A model generated the notes under the pieces. The model worked only from the letters and a program-made list of their open reading frames with translations, was not told the origin of the DNA and did no database searches. Positions 31,465-40,644 of a DNA stretch of 64,000 nucleotides are shown here, piece by piece. Numbering within the stretch: the first letter of the stretch is position 1; each line of letters opens with the position of its first letter. This DNA comes from Caldilineaceae bacterium (lineage in GTDB: Bacteria > Chloroflexota > Anaerolineae > Caldilineales > Caldilineaceae). Where the stretch lies: contig JALHQH010000057.1 of the NCBI GenBank assembly GCA_022842065.1, positions 14,640 through 78,639 on the forward strand, written 5' to 3'. Both the position numbers and the translations under genes were made by a program.

Positions 31465-32324
31465 TGCCAAAAGCGGAGGCTGAGCGGGAGCCTTTTGGAC
31501 GCGAAGCCGCAACCTCCGCTGGCTATGTTTTGATGGATAAGGATTTTTGGTTGATGGCCCTTTCACCAGAGCAAGCAGTTACCCCAGAGGGACCCGCCCG
31601 GCGCCCAACATTGTCGGGCTTTTTGCCGCCCCATAAAGCGATTGCGTTGTTGCTTTGGCTGCTGTTGATCGGCGGTTATCTTTATTACTGCTGGCGCAGC
31701 GGGTTGACCGTGACGCAGGCAATTGTGCAGGTCAGCGATCAGTTGCGCTCACCGTATGGTGGGGTACTTTATCTACTGCTCTTTGCTCTGCGTTCGCTAC
31801 TCTTCTTTTCGGCTGGGGTTTTGAGTATTGCTGGCGGTGTGATCTTTGCCGGCGGCGTAGCGGGAAATTTTCTGCTGGCTTTGAGCTATGTCATGGTTGG
31901 TACAACACTCTCTGGTTTAATCAGCTTTGGGCTGGCCCGCTTCTTTGGGACCGCAGGTAACACGAGCAACGTGACCCAAGAACGACGGTGGACGCCCTAC
32001 CTGGCCCGGCTGCGCAGTAATGGGTTTATGGCGGTGCTGCTCATGCGCTTGCTGCTCTTGCCCTTTGACCCGATCAACTACTTGGCCGGCTTTGCACGGG
32101 TTGGCTGGGGTGCCTTTGCCCTGGCGACGGTGCTGGGCATTATTCCGACCGCCTTTGTTTTTGTTTCCTTTGGCGCGGCGATTGACTTGCAGGCGTTAGC
32201 CGCTGGCCAACTGCCCCACTTTGACTGGCGGATGTTGGGCTTGGCCGCGCTGATTTTGACCGCCAGCTTTTTAATCTCGCGCTATTATCAGCGCACTGGC
32301 GAATCTGAAAGAAAAGTTTATTAG
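31464..32324 (+). CDS. TVP38/TMEM64-type VTT-domain membrane protein
   Basis: A 286-residue membrane protein with about six hydrophobic segments after a polar N-terminal 50 residues. SIAGGVIFAGGVAGNFLLAL and the helix-Arg segment MAVLLMRLLLLPFDPINYLA followed by AGFARVGWGAFALATVLG are typical of the VTT (DedA/SNARE-associated) fold, which has been linked to lipid scrambling and undecaprenyl-phosphate recycling. The ATG at 31464 overlaps the previous stop, suggesting coupling; an ATG at 31533 would remove 23 polar residues. Its stop codon lies inside the arm of the terminator hairpin. Confidence 0.85.
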   Translation: MPKAEAEREPFGREAATSAGYVLMDKDFWLMALSPEQAVTPEGPARRPTLSGFLPPHKAIALLLWLLLIGGYLYYCWRSGLTVTQAIVQVSDQLRSPYGGVLYLLLFALRSLLFFSAGVLSIAGGVIFAGGVAGNFLLALSYVMVGTTLSGLISFGLARFFGTAGNTSNVTQERRWTPYLARLRSNGFMAVLLMRLLLLPFDPINYLAGFARVGWGAFALATVLGIIPTAFVFVSFGAAIDLQALAAGQLPHFDWRMLGLAALILTASFLISRYYQRTGESERKVY

Positions 32325-32385
32325 GACTTACACAGTAAGCGGTGGCTGAGCTTGTCGAAGCCACCGCTTACTGTGTAAGTCCTAA
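32321..32385. terminator. 27-bp perfect inverted repeat between convergent genes
   Basis: Arms 32321-32347 and 32359-32385 are exact complements with an 11-nt loop (gagcttgtcga). The left arm contains the VTT gene stop, and the right arm ends 5 bp from the stop of the convergent lipoprotein gene. The core tgagcttgtcgaag resembles the dispersed element also seen at 47.6 kb. Confidence 0.85.
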
Positions 32386-32389
32386 TTTG

Positions 32390-33727
32390 TTAACGCGGCG
32401 ACCACGTCGCAAAAGTTCCCGCCACCACCAACTCGGGGGCGGCTTCCCCCGTCACATCCTGCACCCATACCCCAGCGGTACCGTCCTCGGCTTGGCCAGT
32501 GTAGACAATGTGCTTACTATCCGGTGACCAGAAGCGCAGGCTGTGCATATATTGGTCAGCAAAGGGCAGATAGTTGCGCAAGTAGGTCGCGCTGGGAATA
32601 AAACGCGCAAATTTTCGTACGGCGGTGCCGTCCCAGACGTTGATCCGCAGCCACGGCAATGTGGGGCCGGCTTCAACGGTGAGGAAGAAGAGCGAACCGC
32701 CGTCAGGACTCCAAAAGAAGGCGATTACCGGTGTGGTGCTCAGTTGCTCAAAGGTCTCTGCGGCGCGGTCATATAGAAAGAGCGGTCCAAAGGCGTTAAA
32801 GCCCACCGTCTCGCTGGTTTCGATATAAGCGATCTGGCTACCGGTGGCGTTAAGGCCAAAGCTGATCTGATCCTGGCGGGTGAGGTAGGTGAGCCGTTCG
32901 GGATCGCTGCCCTTGTTGTCTGCCAGGACTAACTGCGCCGTTTTCTCATCTGCCGTGACATAGAGGAACTGATCGGTTGTGCCAATCCATTGTGGGGCAG
33001 CAAAATTGGCTGGTCCCTCCTCTAATACCATCGGCTCGGTCGCATCGGTGTCGATCAACAGCAACTGCTGATTGCCCACATGCGCGATCAGCTGATCGCC
33101 AGCCGGTGCCCACGAGAAGTAAAAGGGTTGACCGGTGCCAAGGATGTTGCTACCGTTGCCGCCGCCCGCAATATCAACACTCTGCAGGGCAATGGTCGGG
33201 CCGCTATCATCCAGCCAGTTGCTCAAGTAGGCCAACTGGCGGTCGTCGGGACTCCAGTAAAGATAAAAAGGCGGGAAGACAGTTTCGGTGCGCGTTTGGG
33301 CCTGGCCATTCGCCTGGCTGGTCACCAAGGTGCTGATCACTTCGCCGGCGCGGCGCTCAATCACGGTCCAGCCAATACGTTCGCCGGTCGAAGACCAGGT
33401 CGGCTGGGTATAGGCGCGATTCGGATCGGCATCAGCGGTCAAGTTGAAGCGGCCGCTGCCATCCGGACTCACTGTGAAGAGATTGCCATCCACACCGGCG
33501 ACAAGCAGGCGGTTGGTGCTGGCGTCACTTAATTCGATGGTCGTCGCGGCGACCGGTGCGCTTGCCTGCCGCCGTGCCAGCAACTGTTGGCCAACGAGTT
33601 GTGCTACCGGTGCTGCGGCACAGCCGGTCAGCAATAACAGCAAAAGCGAAAATGTGCATAGCATCTGTCCACGCCGCGGCTGGCTGGCCCAAACCACTGC
33701 TTCAACGGCTAACCTTACGTTCAACAT
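32390..33727 (-). CDS. TolB-like beta-propeller lipoprotein
   Basis: A 445-residue exported protein. The N-terminus has basic residues followed by MLCTFSLLLLLLTGCAA, a lipobox with Cys near residue 35, so it is anchored to the outer face of the cytoplasmic membrane. The rest consists of WD40/TolB-like blades with repeats of the type GSGRFNLTADADPN, YWSPDDRQLAYLSNW, FSWAPAGDQLIAHVG and FFWSPDGGSLFFLTV. Such propellers bind peptides or glycans; no specific partner is apparent. It converges with the VTT gene. Confidence 0.8.
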   Translation of the reverse strand: MLNVRLAVEAVVWASQPRRGQMLCTFSLLLLLLTGCAAAPVAQLVGQQLLARRQASAPVAATTIELSDASTNRLLVAGVDGNLFTVSPDGSGRFNLTADADPNRAYTQPTWSSTGERIGWTVIERRAGEVISTLVTSQANGQAQTRTETVFPPFYLYWSPDDRQLAYLSNWLDDSGPTIALQSVDIAGGGNGSNILGTGQPFYFSWAPAGDQLIAHVGNQQLLLIDTDATEPMVLEEGPANFAAPQWIGTTDQFLYVTADEKTAQLVLADNKGSDPERLTYLTRQDQISFGLNATGSQIAYIETSETVGFNAFGPLFLYDRAAETFEQLSTTPVIAFFWSPDGGSLFFLTVEAGPTLPWLRINVWDGTAVRKFARFIPSATYLRNYLPFADQYMHSLRFWSPDSKHIVYTGQAEDGTAGVWVQDVTGEAAPELVVAGTFATWSPR

Positions 33728-34568
33728 TGCAAACCTCCTGTTGTGAATCCCTCCCTAAACCTTCGCTGCGCCGGCTCTACCCTACCATAGCTTTGGTGAA
33801 TACTCTGTAAGTTGTGCCATCTCAAGCCCGCAAAAATTGGCTTGATTAGGGCTACGTCATTGATTGTACACGGCTTGCCCATTCATCTTATCGCCGCTAT
33901 ACTAAACTTGGTATCATTTGGCGCAAGGGCCACGGCGATGGGCGGTCATTTTCCCACGGGATGGCAACCCCACTTCGTAAATTAGACAAAGCGGAGCTAC
34001 TAATCCTTTTTTAATGCTGGATGCCGCAAAAATCCGGCTCATTGGGATCTCAGGGGATAAACACCGCTGGTTAAAACCTGCCCAGAGGGCACCTGCTGAT
34101 ACGCACAAACCCGTTTAAACGGGTTTCGCATCTCAGGCACCTGTTTCAACAGGTGCGCCCAGTTGTCAACTCCCTGAGATCCGGTTGATCCAAAAATCCT
34201 TCATCTTGATCAGCATGTCCTTCGCGCGGTCGCACATTTCGGAGGTATCTTATCAGCTAGCCGTAGCCGCTGGATCTGCCAACTGCTGCTTAGCTGACGC
34301 TCGTTTGCCGATCAAATGGCGTTGGGAACATTTCACTTATGTTCAGGCGTCTTACGCTCTGTCTGCTCGATTTTGTTGCCTGAATTTGGCAGCAACAGTC
34401 GTTTAATCTTGCACAGAGTCGTTGTCTGTGCCCTTGGCTCATGTTGCCACGCCCAACCACTGCACTCATGCGCTGCACAGCTTTCGTTCAGCACGCACCG
34501 CGATCCCAACCAAAGCTGGTGACACCCTAGCCTCCCTGCACGTGAGCCGGATTAGGGAGAACCAGATC
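33728..34568. other. Structured intergenic region before the CHAT gene
   Basis: About 840 bp without a convincing gene. It holds two adjacent perfect palindromes, 34107-34126 (aaacccgtttaaacgggttt) and 34137-34156 (gcacctgtttcaacaggtgc). An outer 11-bp inverted repeat encloses them (34045-34055 with 34172-34182). Confidence 0.6.
34045..34182. repeat. Nested inverted-repeat cluster
   Basis: The outer arms ggatctcaggg and ccctgagatcc enclose two 20-bp palindromes that are 10 bp apart. The three-stem layout could form a cruciform in DNA or a multi-branched RNA fold. No T-run follows. Confidence 0.6.
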
Positions 34569-36839
34569 ATGAACGCTTCTGCATCGAGTGAACTGTACTG
34601 TAGTAGCGAGCCGTACCCTAGATGCCCGCAGTCTGGCCTTTGCCCGGCTGGGCTGCGGCGCACATTGAATGTTTCTGCAAATGTTGCTGCTGCCGGGGGC
34701 GCAATGGCCTTTTTGCCGACACCACCCTATCTCGATTTTGATCTACAACTGACGTCTGACGGCGCGCATTACCGAGCGCGCGTGCTCACTTCTCCGGCTG
34801 GGCAGGCTGATGCGACTTTTGTGGTCGGCCCACTGGCGCAGGCTGTTGTGCCTTTCCTGGAACAAGTGACCGCCGCTTCTGTGCCAGCCCTGCGCCCTGA
34901 ACTGCAAGTTGCCATCAAGCAGATTGGCGGTGCGCTCTTCAACGCCCTCTTCCATGATGATCTGCTGGTCTGCCTGGAGCGCAGCCTGGATGAAGCGCGC
35001 CGCCAACAGGCAACGTTACGCATTAAATTGCGGCTGGGCGCTGTGCCGGCCCTCTTCGCTCTGCCCTGGGAATATCTCTACCATGCACGGCGTAATCTCT
35101 TTCTGAGCCAGAGTAGCGCTTCTTCGCTCGTCTACTATTTAGAATTACCCGACCCACCCGCCTCGCTAACGGTCACTTTGCCGCTGCGCATGTTGGTTGT
35201 CATTGCCACCCCCAGCGACCTGCCACCATTAGATGTCGAGCGTGAGTGGACCAATCTGCTCGCTGCGCTGGCCCCCCTGATCGAACGCGGCTTGGTGATT
35301 GTCGACCGTCTCCCGGTGGCGACCCTGGCGGCGCTGCAACAGTATCTACGCCGCCAGGCCTACCACATCTTTCACTTTATTGGCCACAGTGGCTATGATG
35401 AAGTCGCCGAACAGCCGCTGATCGTGCTAGTTGATGAGACTGGCCATGCGGCGCCGCTGACCGGCGAAGCGCTGGCGCGCCTATTACACAACGAGCGCAC
35501 CCTGCGCCTTGCGGTGCTCAACGCTTGTGCCGCCGACCAACCCATCAATGCAACGGTGGATAGCTTGCCAATCACCCCGCCCGCGCGCTTCGGCGCGGTG
35601 GCAATGACACTGGTGCAACAGGGGACCCCTGCGGTCATCGCCATGCGCCATGCTGTCTCTGATGATGCCGCCACGACCTTTGCCCACGAATTCTACGCGG
35701 CCCTGGCTGATGGCTATAGTGTCGATGGGGCCGTGACGGAAGGGCGCGTGGCCGTTGCGACCCGGCTGGGCAATGGCGAATGGGGCGTGCCCCAGTTGGT
35801 GATGCATGCCAGCGACGGTATGCTCTGGCAGATCGCCGCGGCCACTGGTCAGGAGCTGGCCGATGGGACGGCGATTGGCCAGGATCTGCATGTGTTGGCG
35901 CAACTAATGGGGCAGGCAACGGTGCGCGATCTGGTGACGACCTATCGGGCCGACTTTAGCGCCGCCTGTTTACAAATTGATATTCTGAGCAATTATAAGG
36001 CCCTGCACGATCTGCTGCACAAGCTCCAATATCGCTGCTACAATGTCATTGTGCAGGAAGCGCGCCGCTTTCCCGACGATGAACTGGCCTTGGATAATCT
36101 GCTCAACTATGAGGTGACGCTGCAAGATATCGTGGCCGGGCTGCACACGGTGGTCGGACAAGGTGATTTCCCGGCCAATGATGTGGCCTGGATCGATGAT
36201 GTGGTCATGGCGCAGCGCACCTTGCGGCAGGCGTTGGACGAAATGCACCCCGAACCCTTGCGCCGCGTGATCCTGCTCATGCGCCGTACCCTGGCCCTGC
36301 AACCCTCGCATCTCAACCACCGGATGAATAGCGCCGCGCGCGCCCTGCGGCTTGACAACATTGTTGCCTCCTTACACGCGATCCATGCCGCCCTGCGCCC
36401 GCTTGGGGTAGAATCGACCCGTCTGCGCCAATTGGCGAGTGGGATTGACGAATTGCGCACCTTTAGCGCACAACTGGCGCTGTTAGTGGATGAACATGAC
36501 CAATGGCAGGAGGTGCAGCGGGTGCTCGGGCGTATTGAAGATATGTTGGTCTATGACCTGAGCGAGTTGGAGTTCTCCTGGCCGGATCTTAGCCAACAGG
36601 TCACCACCCTTTGCAACCGCTACACTGGCGATTGGGTAACGCTCTTTTTGCAGGATAGCGAGCAGTTGCAGCTTGCACTGGGGGCCCAAAACCCGGTCCG
36701 CATTCGCAGCTATTTTCAACGCTACCGCCAGCGGGCCGGCAACCGCTTTTTTCAGCTTGACACCGAACTCAACGAGCTCTGCACCGAGCTACGCCAAGTG
36801 GGTGAGTCACTGGCGTCGATCCTGCAATTGCTGGAATGA
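34569..36839 (+). CDS. CHAT-domain caspase-like protein
   Basis: A 756-residue protein. The N-terminal 215 residues show the pattern often found before CHAT domains (YRARVLTSPAGQADATF; LPWEYLYHARRNLFLSQSSA). The CHAT peptidase fold spans about 220-430: catalytic His273 in HIFHFIGHSGYDE and catalytic Cys320 in LRLAVLNACAADQP, then GTPAVIAMRHAVSDDAATTF. The C-terminal 300 residues are helical and resemble no named domain. The ATG at 34569 follows an AGGGAGA site; an upstream in-frame extension has atypical composition. The next gene, 141 bp on, is an nSTAND NTPase, so the protease may be activated by or act with that sensor, as in other CHAT/STAND conflict systems. Target unknown. Confidence 0.87.
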   Translation: MNASASSELYCSSEPYPRCPQSGLCPAGLRRTLNVSANVAAAGGAMAFLPTPPYLDFDLQLTSDGAHYRARVLTSPAGQADATFVVGPLAQAVVPFLEQVTAASVPALRPELQVAIKQIGGALFNALFHDDLLVCLERSLDEARRQQATLRIKLRLGAVPALFALPWEYLYHARRNLFLSQSSASSLVYYLELPDPPASLTVTLPLRMLVVIATPSDLPPLDVEREWTNLLAALAPLIERGLVIVDRLPVATLAALQQYLRRQAYHIFHFIGHSGYDEVAEQPLIVLVDETGHAAPLTGEALARLLHNERTLRLAVLNACAADQPINATVDSLPITPPARFGAVAMTLVQQGTPAVIAMRHAVSDDAATTFAHEFYAALADGYSVDGAVTEGRVAVATRLGNGEWGVPQLVMHASDGMLWQIAAATGQELADGTAIGQDLHVLAQLMGQATVRDLVTTYRADFSAACLQIDILSNYKALHDLLHKLQYRCYNVIVQEARRFPDDELALDNLLNYEVTLQDIVAGLHTVVGQGDFPANDVAWIDDVVMAQRTLRQALDEMHPEPLRRVILLMRRTLALQPSHLNHRMNSAARALRLDNIVASLHAIHAALRPLGVESTRLRQLASGIDELRTFSAQLALLVDEHDQWQEVQRVLGRIEDMLVYDLSELEFSWPDLSQQVTTLCNRYTGDWVTLFLQDSEQLQLALGAQNPVRIRSYFQRYRQRAGNRFFQLDTELNELCTELRQVGESLASILQLLE

Positions 36840-36861
36840 TAAGGTGGGTGGCCGTTGATCA

Positions 36862-36896
36862 TTAACAATTGTCAATTGTCAATTGACAATTGTTAA
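36862..36896. repeat. Long palindrome between CHAT and nSTAND genes
   Basis: Arms of 16 bp (ttaacaattgtcaatt and its complement) are separated by gtc, built from the repeated word caattgtcaattg. It may lower read-through or bind a regulator. No T-run. Confidence 0.7.
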
Positions 36897-36980
36897 CGAT
36901 GGAGTGCCGGGACCGCAATGGTGCGACCAAAATCATGAACGCTGTAAGTCTTGCTATAAAGTAAAAAGGTAATTCATACC

Positions 36981-39900
36981 ATGAGCAACGAAATGCGTGC
37001 CCCTACGACGGCTGCTGGGGCCGGTGATCATGAACCGCCGGACGTGCCACCCGCGCCACCTGCGGCGGAACCGTCTGAATCCTTCCCTTCCCTGAGCGCG
37101 TTGCGGGCCGCGCATAGCAGCTTGCTGGAAGCCCATCGCACCCAGGCGGCGCTGCCTGACTTCTGGGTAACGGTCGCGCACTTTCTACGGCGTGGCCAGG
37201 CGACCGGCGCGCTGCTGGACAACGAAGGGGAACGCGGGGCCGCGCAGAGTCTGCTTGACTATTGGACAGCAACTGCCTACAGCGTGGGGCACAAAGTTGC
37301 CGATGCACTGTTGCTCGACTTTGATCCTACCCTTGCCCCTGAAATCCCTGATGAGCACTGTCCCTATGTCGGCTTGGCTGCGTTTCGCGAAGGGCAAGGC
37401 GCTTACTTCTTTGGTCGCCGGCAATTGGTTGAAACGCTGATTACTAAAGTGGCCGCCGCACGTTTGATTGCGATTGTCGGCCCTTCCGGCAGCGGCAAAT
37501 CCTCCGTGGTGCTGGCGGGTTTGTTAACGGCTTTAAAGGCCGGCGCAGTGGGGGCAACTGCGGAAAGTACCGCCAGTGACCAGTGGCGCTACAACGCACG
37601 TCTGGTCCCCGGCTCCGATCCCTTAGCCAACTTGGTGCGCTCGATCCAGCCGACCCAGGACATCGACAATTTTGATGTCGCGCTGGCGGCGAAATTTGTC
37701 TTTGCCGCTGATAATATGCGGCGTGAAAACAACTATCTGAGTAAACTTGTGACGGAAGGTGCGCTACAGCCCCTGGTCTTGATCATTGATCAATTTGAAG
37801 AACTTTTTACCCTCTGCACCGATGACGGGTTACGGCGCGCCTTTATTGATAATTTACTCGGACTAATCCAAGCACCGGGTCTCCGCCACAGGGTGATCCT
37901 CACCATGCGTACCGATTTTGAAAGTTATGTCGCCCGTCTGCCCACCTTTCAGCCCTTTTTCGAAGCGGCAATTGTGCGCGTAACGCCGCTCAACGCCGCG
38001 GAATTGCGCGAGGCGATTGAACGACCGGCGGCCATGGTGGGCCTCAAATTTGAGGAAGGGGTCGTCGATGGTTTGGTCCAGGATCTGCTGGGTGAACCGG
38101 CGGCGTTGCCCCTGCTCCAATTTACGCTGCTCAAACTCTGGGAAAATCGTGAGCGCAACCGCATCACCTGGGATGCATACCACCGGCTCGGTGGTGGTCG
38201 ACTCGCCCTCGCCCGCAGCGCCGATCAGCTCTATGAAAAGTTGATCCCCGAAGAGCAACTGACGGCGCGCCGCATTCTGCTGCGTCTGGTCCGCCCTGGC
38301 GAAGGGTTGGAGATTACCAGTAACCGCGTCCGCCGCGCGGTGCTCTACCAAGCTGGTGAGGCGCGCGACCGCGTTGATCGGGTGCTGCAGCGGCTGCTCG
38401 ACGCCGATCTGCTGCGGCTCAGCCCCGGTGATAAAGCTGAAGATACACAGGTTGAGGTGGCACATGAAGCGTTGGTCCGCAACTGGCCACGTCTGGTTGG
38501 CTGGCTGGAGGATGAGCGTGAGCGATTGCGTGAGCGGTTACGGCTGACGGAAGCGGCAGAACAGTGGCTCAAAGTGGGGCGCGATCCTGGCGCACTCTTG
38601 CGCGGTGCCCTCTTAGCGGATGCCCAACGCCACCCTGATCTGAACGAATTAGAACAGGCGTTTGTGGCAGCCAGCTTGGCGGCCCGTCAAGCCGCCGTGG
38701 CTGAACGCGAAGCGGCACATGAACGTGAATTGACACAAGCTCGCGCTCTGGCAGTTGAGCAAGCCGAGCGCGCCAATGCCGAACGGGAGTGGGCGGAATA
38801 TCAGACCCGCGCGGCGGCCAAGTTACGGCGGCGTGCCTGGTCACTGGGCATGATTACGGGAGTCGCGCTGTTGCTAGCTGCTGTTGCTGTCTGGTTGACG
38901 ATTGTGGCTAATCAGCAAAATCTGACCGTAAACCAACAACGGGCCGCGGCCGAGACCGCACAAGCGGATGCCCTCAACCAAGCGGCCACCGCTGGTGCCG
39001 CTAGCACCATTGCGGTACAACAGGCAGCGACAGCCGATGCGGCCAGTGTCCTTGCTTTTCAAAAAGCCGGCACTGCCATTGCCGCCCAATTTGCCGCTTT
39101 AAGTGACGCCAAATTAGCGCGTACTGCCGAAGCAATCGCGGTCGCCGAGCAGACAAAGGCTGCGCATATTGTCGCCGCCCTCGATTACACCGGGCAACAG
39201 TTAACCGATATTCAAGCGATCATTGACAATGCGCTGAGCACCACCACCGCAGCGGGGGATGAGCCAACCCCAACGCCGCGTATAACACCAACCCCGGTTG
39301 CTGCAACGGAGCTGACGAGCACCCGTGCCGTTGCGCCAACGACAACCCTATCACTAGCACCTGAACTAACGTTGCCGCTCACGATCAGTGCCGCTGTTGC
39401 TGATCCCAATAGGGTAGTGCTGACCCAAGTAATCAGCAACACTGGTGTGGTGAGCACGGTGGTTGCGCCCCTGGCCGACCCCTTACCTGGCATCACCGCG
39501 ATTGTGCCCGATATTGAGGTGCCGCTCTATGCCGAGCCGCGTGACGACGGGGTGGTGTTGACAACCCTGCGCGCCCCGCTGACCCTGCCGATCCTACAGG
39601 CTACTTCCTACTGGGTACAGGTGTTGGTGACGCCGGAGACGGCTGCGGACGTGGCACAAATTGGCTGGGTGCAGGCTTGGCTACTGACCTACCAGGGTGA
39701 TGCGGCCATGTTGCCGGCGGAATTACGCTATCTGGTGATCAGCAGTGAAAAAGCGGTCACCGCGGCCAATGCCGGTCTGCCCTTTACCTATGGGATTGTG
39801 ATCAGTGTGGACGGGGCTGACGGCTATGCCCTGCGCGATGCGCCAAACCAAGCCGCCAATGAAGTGAGTTGGAGCCCAGTCGACACACCGGTGACCCTGC

Positions 39901-40052
39901 TCTTTGCGGCCCAAAGCAAGCCAACGGATTTGGCCAACGGCACCACTGATGGGCTTAACGGGCAATGGTACTTTGTCTCAATGGTCGATCCAGGGGGGGC
40001 GAACCTGATCTGGCGGGGCTATTTGCCGGCAGCGGTGATTGCACCGCGTTAA
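36981..40052 (+). CDS. Membrane-spanning nSTAND NTPase with N-terminal effector-associated-like domain and SH3b-like sensor end
   Basis: A 1023-residue multidomain protein. Residues 30-125 form a small helical domain (ATGALLDNEGERGAAQSLLD) of the kind that mediates homotypic contacts next to bacterial STAND proteins. CPYVGLAAFREGQGAYFFGR opens the nSTAND module: Walker A GPSGSGKSS with Lys173, Walker B LVLIIDQFEELF with Asp270, VILTMRTDFESYV, and winged-helix/arm helices to about 530. A coiled coil (560-615) leads to one transmembrane helix (about 620-642). The outside part has an Ala/Thr/Gln-rich stalk, a Pro/Thr linker and two SH3b-like units (about 835-905 and 935-1020). The layout suggests an external sensor controlling an inner NTPase switch, with the upstream CHAT protein as likely effector. 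Confidence 0.85.
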   Translation: MSNEMRAPTTAAGAGDHEPPDVPPAPPAAEPSESFPSLSALRAAHSSLLEAHRTQAALPDFWVTVAHFLRRGQATGALLDNEGERGAAQSLLDYWTATAYSVGHKVADALLLDFDPTLAPEIPDEHCPYVGLAAFREGQGAYFFGRRQLVETLITKVAAARLIAIVGPSGSGKSSVVLAGLLTALKAGAVGATAESTASDQWRYNARLVPGSDPLANLVRSIQPTQDIDNFDVALAAKFVFAADNMRRENNYLSKLVTEGALQPLVLIIDQFEELFTLCTDDGLRRAFIDNLLGLIQAPGLRHRVILTMRTDFESYVARLPTFQPFFEAAIVRVTPLNAAELREAIERPAAMVGLKFEEGVVDGLVQDLLGEPAALPLLQFTLLKLWENRERNRITWDAYHRLGGGRLALARSADQLYEKLIPEEQLTARRILLRLVRPGEGLEITSNRVRRAVLYQAGEARDRVDRVLQRLLDADLLRLSPGDKAEDTQVEVAHEALVRNWPRLVGWLEDERERLRERLRLTEAAEQWLKVGRDPGALLRGALLADAQRHPDLNELEQAFVAASLAARQAAVAEREAAHERELTQARALAVEQAERANAEREWAEYQTRAAAKLRRRAWSLGMITGVALLLAAVAVWLTIVANQQNLTVNQQRAAAETAQADALNQAATAGAASTIAVQQAATADAASVLAFQKAGTAIAAQFAALSDAKLARTAEAIAVAEQTKAAHIVAALDYTGQQLTDIQAIIDNALSTTTAAGDEPTPTPRITPTPVAATELTSTRAVAPTTTLSLAPELTLPLTISAAVADPNRVVLTQVISNTGVVSTVVAPLADPLPGITAIVPDIEVPLYAEPRDDGVVLTTLRAPLTLPILQATSYWVQVLVTPETAADVAQIGWVQAWLLTYQGDAAMLPAELRYLVISSEKAVTAANAGLPFTYGIVISVDGADGYALRDAPNQAANEVSWSPVDTPVTLLFAAQSKPTDLANGTTDGLNGQWYFVSMVDPGGANLIWRGYLPAAVIAPR

Positions 40053-40054
40053 AC

Positions 40055-40082
40055 GGAGGGGCACGATGCATCGTGCCCCTCC
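40055..40082. terminator. 28-bp perfect palindrome after the nSTAND gene
   Basis: The sequence ggaggggcacgatg is followed at once by its exact complement. It sits between the stops of two convergent genes and probably separates their transcripts, although no T-run follows. Confidence 0.6.
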
Positions 40083-40092
40083 ATTGGTAACT

Positions 40093-40572
40093 CTACTTAC
40101 CAACCACCGCCTTGATGCTCTCCAGGTGGCTGCCAATATGCCCGATCAAGATGTTTTCGATGGCCCCTTGCGCGCTGATATCGGTGTTGAACAGGGTGAG
40201 GTGGCTAGAGCGATCCAATGCTTCATCACTCAACTCGCTCACGATCGCACTCGCTTTGGCACCGCCGCTCTGCAGTGTGTCGATAATCGCCTGTTTGCTC
40301 ACCGTGGCGTGCTCGGCGGCGTGTTGTGCATTGCCGTGGTGAAACATCTCCATTGTCAATGGCGGGAGTGGTTGGCCGCTGGCGATCAGTTGTGCCAAGC
40401 CGGCCACAGGTTCATGCGAAACGGCGATATGATGGGCCGCCACGCGCACCGGCCACCCTTCACCAGTGGTGACGCGATCCAACTCCTCTTCCGAACAGCT
40501 TTCAATATAACGAATTAGATCCGCGTTGGCGGCTGTAAAACGTTGGGCTAACTCTTGGGCACGTTGACTCAT
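40093..40572 (-). CDS. DinB / maleylpyruvate-isomerase-like four-helix protein
   Basis: A 159-residue protein predicted to be a four-helix bundle. GWPVRVAAHHIAVSHEPVAG near residue 40 and ILIGHIGSHLESI near the C-terminus supply the His residues that bind a divalent metal in the DinB/YfiT/MDMPI superfamily. Members include thiol-dependent S-transferases and many uncharacterised stress proteins. The true substrate is unknown. It is monocistronic and convergent with the nSTAND gene. Confidence 0.72.
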   Translation of the reverse strand: MSQRAQELAQRFTAANADLIRYIESCSEEELDRVTTGEGWPVRVAAHHIAVSHEPVAGLAQLIASGQPLPPLTMEMFHHGNAQHAAEHATVSKQAIIDTLQSGGAKASAIVSELSDEALDRSSHLTLFNTDISAQGAIENILIGHIGSHLESIKAVVGK

Positions 40573-40644
40573 AATCGGTTTCTCCTTAAAAGAATTATGG
40601 AATTACTTGGGAAGCACTTAATACCACAAATTGCGCCAGGTTGG

